Shown here: piece by piece, positions 49,701 to 58,700 of the stretch | Layout of the letters: every line of letters starts with the position of its first letter | Numbering within the stretch: the stretch's first letter is position 1 | Source of the DNA: Diphasiastrum complanatum | Lineage: Eukaryota > Streptophyta > Lycopodiopsida > Lycopodiales > Lycopodiaceae | Assembly (NCBI GenBank): GCA_029204225.1 | Contig: CM055095.1 | Location: 28,650,845-28,714,844, forward strand | Reading direction: 5' to 3' | Length of the DNA: 64,000 nucleotides | Notes under the pieces: model-generated | What the model saw: only the letters and a program-made list of their open reading frames with translations | The model's database searches: none | Told to the model about the DNA's origin: nothing | Program-made: the position numbers and the translations under genes

Positions 49701-52700
49701 ATTGATTCAAAGCAAGGTTGATGGATTGATTGTAAGCGTCAAACTACATGACATGGCCATTGGCATCCAGATTAGTTTAGTGACAACATGGAGGTAGAGG
49801 ACAATCCATATATTGAAATGGAAGATGGGAGCATTTAACAAGTCAAACGAGAAAACATTGTAGTGGTCACTATCCCTTTAGGAGATGTGAAGGGGGTACA
49901 CAATGTATGGCATATACGAGGCACTACCTAGAATTTTCTCAGTGTTGAAGAGGTAATGAATTCTCTTCTTTAGATGGTTTATGTATGATAGTCTATGGTG
50001 GTATGCCATAGTACAAGCAAACTTGTTTGCAAGTTTGCAAACTTGCAAACTCGTATGCTACGAGTTTGGTGCTCGTGCCAATCATGTTTGCTAGTGTTTC
50101 AATGTAAAAAAAATGGTACAAATTTTTAAGTCAATTATAATGTAAAACATGAATAAATGTTTGAGAGTTTTCAAGTTTGTGTAGTATTGGCTTTGTACAT
50201 TAGTACAAAGTAGCCTGTAGCTTAATGCTTAATCTCTAATGGTTGTAAAGTTGTGAAGTTAATTAGAAGTTAGTGTCAATTGTGAGGCTATTTTGTGATA
50301 TGTACTAGTACCATGTATAACATAGCCTGTAAGATGTATGTTGTCCCCATACAAAGTACTAAGTAAAACTACCAAAAACAAATGTCTTTCATAAAATTAG
50401 GGTTTTTAGAGTGCAATGTTTGTAAAAGTCTCCATCCTCCTTGCAAACGCGTTAGCATGTTTTCCACGTTTGTTGGTAACTATTGGACACCAAAGACATA
50501 GTAAAAATCTAAGGACTTGCCAATGGTGTAAAAGACGGCAGATTCACAAGGCCTAATTGGACTTCAAGATAGTTATATTTAGTTAAGCATGGGCTTTGTC
50601 TATAAGTAGGTTTTAGATCTTTGTTAATGTGAGCCTTGGGGTTTGATCTTGCTAGGTCTCATGTGTCCCATCACACGAATCCATGTACTCCACACTCCTG
50701 AATTCCTGATAATGGAATTCCTCTCCTTTTGATCTTCATTTGGATATGAGCCTTAATGGCAATTAATGTTTTGCTATTGTTTGTTCTTTTCAACATAGAT
50801 GTAATGGTTGCCTCTATTTCCTTGCTTGTTAGCTTTGATTGAGAGGTTTGGCACATGACACCGACTATATGATGAGGAAATGCATACTTTCAGCTATGAT
50901 GTCATATTGATGAATTAAGTGTGAGAGCATCTTAGGCCAAAGAAGACAACTCAAAAATGTTGGCATGGATCCTTGAGGACAAGGATTCACATGGAAAAGT
51001 GCAAGCATTGGAAAATGTTGAGGAGAAATTAACAATCAGTCCACAATCATCTTTACCACCAAAGAGGCCTTTCCACAAAAAAGCTACCTAGTTGGTACTA
51101 TTAGATTGTAAAAAGGTGACATGCTTGATCAAAATGAAACAAATGAGCAAGGAGCCTAGAGGTTAGCCGAAGATAGATAACCATGCGATGCGCAGCCAAC
51201 ATCCTCCTAAGGTAGTAAGGTGATAAGGGCCTCATCAATTCATGATTGTTGCAGTTTACTCTTTTGGAGTTAGGTATATAGCAACATTGCCAGGGCTTTG
51301 TGGTCATCCCAGAATCAGACCATGTCTTGCATTCTTCAGGATTCAAGAGAGATATCCCATAACAATTGAATTAGACTTTTAAGTGCGTTTTATTCAGGCT
51401 TAATTAATGTAAGTCCTGAATTCCTTCATTTTGTACATGCATCTGATTTAGTCTTATAACATAGCTAAACTGATAAATGCACCAACAGAAAATAGGTTGA
51501 GCTGAAGCTCATAACGCAACTTTGGCTAACTTGTTCAACACTCTTCTTCTTTACGACCACCTGTGCGCAAAAAATCCCAAAAGGATTATGGAAGAAATAG
51601 CAATAAAGTTCCAGATCAGGAACCTGCTCCAACTTTCATACAGTTATATCTCTAAAAATGTTGCTTTGTCTTGGATTATGGATTCAAGGTTTGTGTTCAT
51701 GTCAAGGTTGCAATCCGCGTTCCGGAAGGCGATGCGGGAATTTCCATTAGGGTTTCCCGGAACGCAATTTTTTTTTTGTATAGTTGCCGATATGGGTATC
51801 ATGTGAAAAGATATCAAAAAAGCAATTGTTATGCAGATCTGTTCCTTGGTTTCAGATGGCTGCAGGCTACATTGATTAGAAATCTGGACATCAGTAGATG
51901 GTTTAAGAAAACTGGCTGCATTTTCATATGGTTTCAGAAATTTGGACTGTGTAGTTTGCCGACTGTTTCGGGTGCGAAACACCAAAAAGTGTGTTTTCAC
52001 TCAGGGAGTTGGTAGGCCAAATCATGAAGAGGCCTTACCGTCGGGGCCGGGGTCTACCGGCAGCCCCCAGACCCCGCCGTTGGGGGGCGTTGCCCCCCAA
52101 ACCCCCCACCGAGGGGGCTACCGCCCCCCAGACCCCTTGTTTCAGCTATTCCAAAAGAAGTATACAATTCCCACCAATCTAAGGAAGGCTCCTTCTAACT
52201 CTTTCTATCATTTTCTAACAGAAAACGGAATCAGTAGATCTGCAAACCATTGGCATCAGAACACCATTCAAAACTGATTTAGTTAGTATTAAACTCAAAA
52301 AAAAAAAAAATTGGCCATTACTCCTTTTTCTACAAAAATAAAATAAAATTGCGATCCTGGTCGCGGATCGCTGACGTTCCGGATCGCACGATCTGGAACG
52401 TTTTTGCAGCGGATCGCGATCCGCTGCAACACAGGTTCATGTATATTATATAGAAAAAGAACCACTAACCCAACCATAAGTGCTCCAGCAAAGCTCACTC
52501 CAAGGTACCTGCCTAGGACACCATGGCATAGATGAGTACGTAGTTCTTCCAAATTCAAGTTGTCCTTTATTACAAGAGCAAGCATTTAATTTGTATGCTT
52601 CATTGCTTGTCATGTGCCAAGAAAAGCAAATATATCAACTATTGGAAATCAAAGACGATGCTTCATTGAAGGCAATCATGTTACATTATCTCGCTTTGGA

Positions 52701-55700
52701 AGTTCCATCTAGAGATAGCATAAAGCTAATAGCGTTCGTTTTAGTAAGTTAATTTTCACTTCTAAGCTATCAATACATCTCAAAAAAATCATCACAGTAT
52801 GTGAAATTAGAGAGTCATGCCTCACCATTATCTAACTTTCGGGCTTTTATTTATTCTAGATCTATTGAGAAGTTCAATTCTCTATATTTTTAAGTTGAAA
52901 GCTGGTACTCATTTATGTAGCTTTTATCTGAACCACAAGTGATGTTGAACATAATTTGTTCGCTTTCGTTGCCTTGTTGTATTTGATTGTTGATTGGAGA
53001 TATTACTGATCATAAGTAGAGTGCTAGTTTAGTAAATGTTTCATAAGAGAGGAGCTACAAATATAGGTGAGTTTTTGTTTGAAAAAACAAACACTAGTAG
53101 CTTGTTGATGGGTCATATGTTATGGATGTTCATCATCATATGTTGCAGAAGTTAATATCAATGCAGATATTTATTTGAGGCATTCAAAGTAGTTGGATGG
53201 GTAAGTGCAAGAAGTATTGCATTCAAACGATTGAAATCAGATAAATAATTGTAAGTGCTTAGGCTTTAGTCTTGGAGTAAAGCTAGAGAGTCCATGTTTT
53301 CCGTGTTTGCTTTTTCTATGTTTTTATGCTTACCTATACGGCTGTGGTCTTTTGACAGCTTTACATAAATTGTCCGGGGGGAAGCACATACTCAGTGTTG
53401 GCTATTTACGACTGTATGGCATGGGTAAGTATTAAATAGTTCTTTTCTTTTGTGAACTAGTAAGACATTATTTGTTTGAGGTAATATCAAGCTCTTTACT
53501 CACTCTTAAGATTTTCATTTCCTTGTCATATTACACTAACGAGGATGCCATGGGTTTTTCATTTTTATTTTGGAGGCATTTCATTTGAGTTACCTCTTGT
53601 GTTTTTCAGTATTTTTATCTGTCATTGTGACACATATACAAATTCTTTCGTATGAGAAGCTTATTTGTCTTCAATAGTGGTGTTGTAGGGAAATTTTCTT
53701 CCTTTAGATAGACATTTGTTATTCTAGGTACACACAATGATATTCAAAAGGTTAGGTGGGGTGTACTGCTTTTTTAGTTGAGAAAAGGGCACATGCAATG
53801 TCTAGTATCTATAGCTTCTTGATTATCCAAAATTAGCATAATTGAGTATACCCGATCGCCTTGATTAAGTAGAAAGGCCTTTTAAGGCTTTTCTTGATGA
53901 AGTCAAACAGCTAAAAAAAGTCTTATGAAACTATTTAAAATTTGCTAGCACACCCTCCACAAGTTATGTTGCAACATTAAGGTGTTGAACAACAATTGTG
54001 TGAGAGGTGATGCAGCTGTGCGTATGGAAATGTATGTTCATAGCACTCACCTTCAAAAACATTGCCCTCAATGTGGGCTATATAAGAAAATTGTGTAGCT
54101 ATTGCAAGATATAAATTGTAAAACTACGTAGCAATACAAAGCCCAATATGACCGGTCCGAACCTAGAATAGGTCAGACTTGTCCGGAATGGCCCAAAATG
54201 ATGCCGGTGGTTGCAAAAGTTGTGGCTTGATCCTGTAAGCGTGATATTTGTGTAAATACATCAATAGATTTCCATGTGGCCAAATTGATAGGCGACCATC
54301 CCTCTGTTGTAAGAATTGAATATTGTGTCGCCTTTGACTTTGACTAACACGAATTCTAAGTATGGCAACAGGGAGGAATGGGAATAGCTCTAGATCATAA
54401 GGAAAAATAGGAGTAGGATCTTCATTCTCAAGAAGAGGCTAACATCAAAGATATCACAGGTATGAGTAGTAATTGTTATTTGTAAGGGATAAGTTTTTGG
54501 GCTAAGCTTTTACACAATGCATATTCCAGAAGGGTCCATAGTAGCGTGGCGCCAACTTCTCTGTTTGAGATTGCCCTTGAACAAATTTGTGTCGAGCAAA
54601 CCATGACCTTCCATAAACATTTTGTAATTCAACAAATCATTGATGTATGTTACGTATTTTTGTAGCTTTGTATTTTTGTTGTGTGTTTTGCAAATATTTT
54701 TGTGTTCTCAAAATAGTTGTTCGTGCCTCAAAAGAAATTTTGCCACAAAATACTGTGCATCACCAGGATGCGTAGATATGCCAAGCAGTGCTAGAGTGTA
54801 GCCATAAGCTAAAAGGAATAGAGAAACACTTGTGCCATTGCTAATAGAGTTGTTGTAACTACACTTTGTTAAACATAAATGTTGGTCCCAATCACGCCCA
54901 AAGGGAGAAACACATGATTATAAATAGTCTTCAAGATGCAATTCAAAACTTCAGATTGACCATCAGTCCTTAGAATGATAAGTATACTTGAATAGCTAGG
55001 ATCCGCATTACTTCCATCCAAAAATCTAAAGTGAATTGTTTGTCTCAATTAGTAAGAATGGAGCGTGATAACGCACATGGAGGTATAATTTTTTTGATAA
55101 GAAGATGCGAGCACATTCAATAACAATCATAGTAGCGAGCACATAAATGGAGTGTGCCTGCTTTAAAATTGGTCTACCACAACAAAACAAGCATCATGAC
55201 TGCGTTGTGTCCGTAGAAGGCCCATAAATAAAATCCATTGAGATGTCCATCCATTGTCTATGAGGTGCATGCCATGTTTGTAGGAGTTCTTGTGTCTTGC
55301 CTTTGGAGTATGTAATTGTGATATATAAGGTACACGATGTGATGAATTGGTGTAGGTCTCTCTTCATACTAGACCAGTAAAATTGAGTTCAAAAACAATC
55401 CAAGGATTTTTTAAATTAAAATGGCCATCAATAGGAGAAGCATGCGCATCAAAGAGGAGTTGAGTGCGTAAAATAGGTGTATTGGGTATGCACAATGTAC
55501 CATAATGTAAGAATGGAGCGGGAAATGTATATATGCCCCAGGCCCCCAAGCGATCTGTGTGAGGATCAAGAATGTCTAGCAATATCAACTGCGTATGGCA
55601 TAACGACCGTCAACATCCCAAGCTATCTGTCTAGACCAAGAAGGCCCAATGGCAATGACATGAACAAGTAAGTATGATGGTATATGGAATACCCCAGCGA

Positions 55701-58700
55701 CCCATAAGGTACATAATTTTGAATCACTATCGTCAAAAGTTGGATCCATAGACATGGAAGAGATAGCATTAGATATAGCACCACTTGGCATTTGGCAAGA
55801 TTTTGTGGCCCCAAACCTTATTACTTTGGGGGGGGAACTTAGAATTTTTGTTGAAAGAAAAAGAAGCTATCTAAACAACAACGTTTTAGGGCCTTTTGGT
55901 GAATCTTAGCATCTTAGTAAGCACTATGCTTTTCAAATGCAGCGTTCTGGAATGTCGGGACACAGTCTCACAAAAAACTAGAAATCTTTTATATTAACCG
56001 TGAAGCTCGGTTTTTTTGAGGTTGTGGAGAGTAAGCAATAGAAGGCCAAAATGGCACTCTATGTCAAGGTTGCGCCCTCCTCTAGAGGCCCAATTTACCT
56101 TGTGGATACAAATAATCATGGCTCCCAAAAGTATTACCATCTCTGAATCAAAATAATCACTGGTCCCAAAAATAATCCTTATCCTGTGAATGAAATAGCC
56201 ACTGGTCCCGCCAAGTAGAACGGTAACTGGGACGTTAAGCCCTAAAAGTGTTATATGTCCATAAAACTTGACCTAATGTCTATTATTAGCAAATTTCCAA
56301 AGCGGTCAGATTTCAGTAATTTGACCTGTTTTGGAAGGCACTTGATTTTGTACAGTTCATTTATGCTGTTCTCGGATCGTATTTCTCCCTTTTTAGGGTA
56401 GTGACTAGATGCAAGGCTTGTCTTATCCTTAGGAGTCATAGATTGCCATCTTCCAACATGGTCTCAGTTCTACGTCTCTGACTCAAACTTAGTAATTTCA
56501 GTCAATCTATGAAGAAGCAAACGTCTTTTCAGTCTGTGTGTATGGTTATCAGCATGATGTTTTGTGGTGTGATTCAAAGTTTGAAGACTCAATTTAAAAT
56601 TGTCATCTAGACCAACTCAAATTTTCAGAGCCCTGGACTCGATATTTAAACCATCTAGGGCCACCACCGGTTCACTAGGTTCTGTATCTATTTGTTCCAT
56701 GTTAGTTTCTCAACACTTAGACCTTGGATGCTGAACACAAAAAAGACCTTACAATCATTTCATCATATATTTGAAAATAGGGCAAAATATTTCATGTTTC
56801 ACTAAATATAACCTAACTAATAATATTGCAAATAAAGTAGAAATGTCAAGGATACAGACAGTAGTCAAGTTCATCCTTATCCATCAAGTTCATCACTGAG
56901 GTCAACTGATGAGCTGGCCATGACAATGATTTGAACGACAGTGAACTATAGTAAGATTCTATTGGCATTCGGCACGGTAGAACATTGTCCAGGAATAGGA
57001 ATTTGAATTTGAATTTGAAAATATGTATCACTAAAACAAAACATGTGACAATTGTTCCCGGAATGGAAATATAGCAAACCAGGCTAATACCATTCAATTC
57101 TGCATATTTTTTGCCCATCTGAGAATAACTGATCAAATTTCAGTGAAGTAAGTGTGGCAATATGCCACAGTTTATTGAAAGTTTGGCAGTAACTTTTTGG
57201 TTTTGGATATTAAATATTGAAATCTTTGAGCAAGAAAAGTAATTATGCAACCAAAAAGCGTAAATAGTCCAGATACAAAACCATGGGCCAGTATCTTATT
57301 TTGATGACCGATTCCATGAAAGGAGGTACTCTTCGAGTCTTTACAGGGATTGCGCATTTGATCTTGAGATGCAGATAAAGCCTGAAGTGAGCACGATATG
57401 CTTTGGGATGGCAGCTAGTCAAGGTGCATTATTGCTAGCTGGAGGTGAGAAGGGAAAACGCTTTGCTATGCCTAATGCTCGGATAATGATACATCAACCA
57501 CAAGGAGGATGTGGGGTAATTTTTCATATATTTTGTAATGGTTCATAATATGTACATTGTTGCCACTTTAGTAGTTTAAATAACTTCGTTGACCTTAAGA
57601 CATCTGCAACCTGAGGTTGGAGTGATAGAGTGCAAAACTGTATTGGAAAAGTCATTTCCCTCAAGCTGAGCTCCTTTTAGTTCTGTAAGTCGTGTGCAAG
57701 ATTGCTCTGTTATTCACTTCAAATTTTTTTGACTTGCTGAAAATTCTGATTATCGACTTTGCAGGGAACCCTGGATGATGTCAGGCGACAAGCAAATGAA
57801 GTTGTTGCTTCTCGTGATGTAAGTCTGTTTCTCTGCCAAAAAAGGGAAATCATGAAGCTAAAACTATAACTTTGAAGTGTCCAGTACGTAAGGTCTTTGG
57901 AAGGAACTTCAGCCTGTGATTGCCTCCATTGGCTATTGTGATACATATTAGTACATGGCCCCTGTTTTTGAACACCTTGTCTTTTGTATTGAAGTTCTGT
58001 TAGGTCATTTTCCCGGAGAGGCAAGAGTTCTGAAGTAAGGGACTTGATATTTTGAAAAGCATTCCAGTTAAAAGGTGTTGGGGCCAAATAATTTGATTCA
58101 TCTGTTATGGGTGAAGAAAGGCAAATGCACCTGACATTGAAGACTTGAAGTGGGTTTATACTATTGCAACCTCAGTAAATGGCAGGACACACTGCTAAGT
58201 CAGAGTACTCCTGGTTTTGAAGGAAGTTCTTACATCTATGTGTCTCTCAGGCTTTCAGCTTGGACTAGCATAAGTCACATAGCCTGAGTAGATTAGATCC
58301 AAGGAAGCTCAGCCTGGAAATGCCAGCTTTTCAAAAGAGGATACATGACCATGGTAGTTCATAGCTGATTAAGTAGTTATTTTGACCATAGCAAACCACC
58401 ACGTTTGTAACTGTTCTCTCTCGTGAATTGTTGACAGGACCCACTTGCAAATCATGTTAACTTGTCCTAATCATGAGCAGGTAACCACCTTAATAGTGTT
58501 AGGCACACCAAAAACCAAATTACAGCTAGCATGCCCGATCATAAATTGAATGGATTGCTTAGGACGCACTACAAAATATGAGGTTAAAGATTGTAGATGG
58601 AACAACTCTACTAGCTGAGAATATAATTTCTTTGGATGCAAGGTGTAGCACTCTATACACTTGATGTTTTCTTAGTATGTGATACTAATGCGGTATGGAA

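Larger units (their letters stand above)
51703..52436. repeat. GC-rich module with inverted ends, possible foldback element
   Basis: The left patch (51703-51770) and the reverse complement of the right patch (52315-52436) share the order GTTGCA, ATCCGC, GTTCC, GCGAT, GGAAC, GCAATTTT plus a T/A run. They therefore look like inverted copies about 0.55 kb apart. Between them, 52040-52136 is a block of G5-6/C5-6 hairpins. The whole is far more GC-rich than the intron around it. A foldback or TIR transposon is the simplest reading. Confidence 0.5.
38808..53358 (+). other. ClpP6 intron 2 (14.55 kb), transposon-filled
   Basis: Donor AAG|GTACGT at 38808 and acceptor TTTGACAG|CTTTAC before 53359, phase 0. 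It holds a SINE-like pair (39.4-39.7 kb), nested gypsy elements (40.9-48.8 kb), a copia fragment (49.4-49.95 kb), palindromes and a GC-rich module (51.7-52.4 kb). 38.9-39.4 kb, 39.7-40.9 kb, 48.8-49.35 kb and 52.45-53.35 kb show nothing recognisable. All large elements lie antisense to the gene except the copia piece. Confidence 0.9.
53425..57374 (+). other. ClpP6 intron 3 (3.95 kb)
   Basis: Donor TGG|GTAAGT, acceptor GATGCAG|ATAAAG. It contains a decayed gypsy integrase (54.48-55.8 kb) and a short triplicated motif (56.1-56.2 kb). 53.43-54.4 kb and 56.25-57.37 kb show no recognised feature. Confidence 0.9.

Noticed and set aside
51644-52277. Several overlapping 90-118-codon frames around the GC-rich module
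   Set aside because: Frames overlap on both strands in a GC-rich patch where stops are rare. None shows a protein motif.
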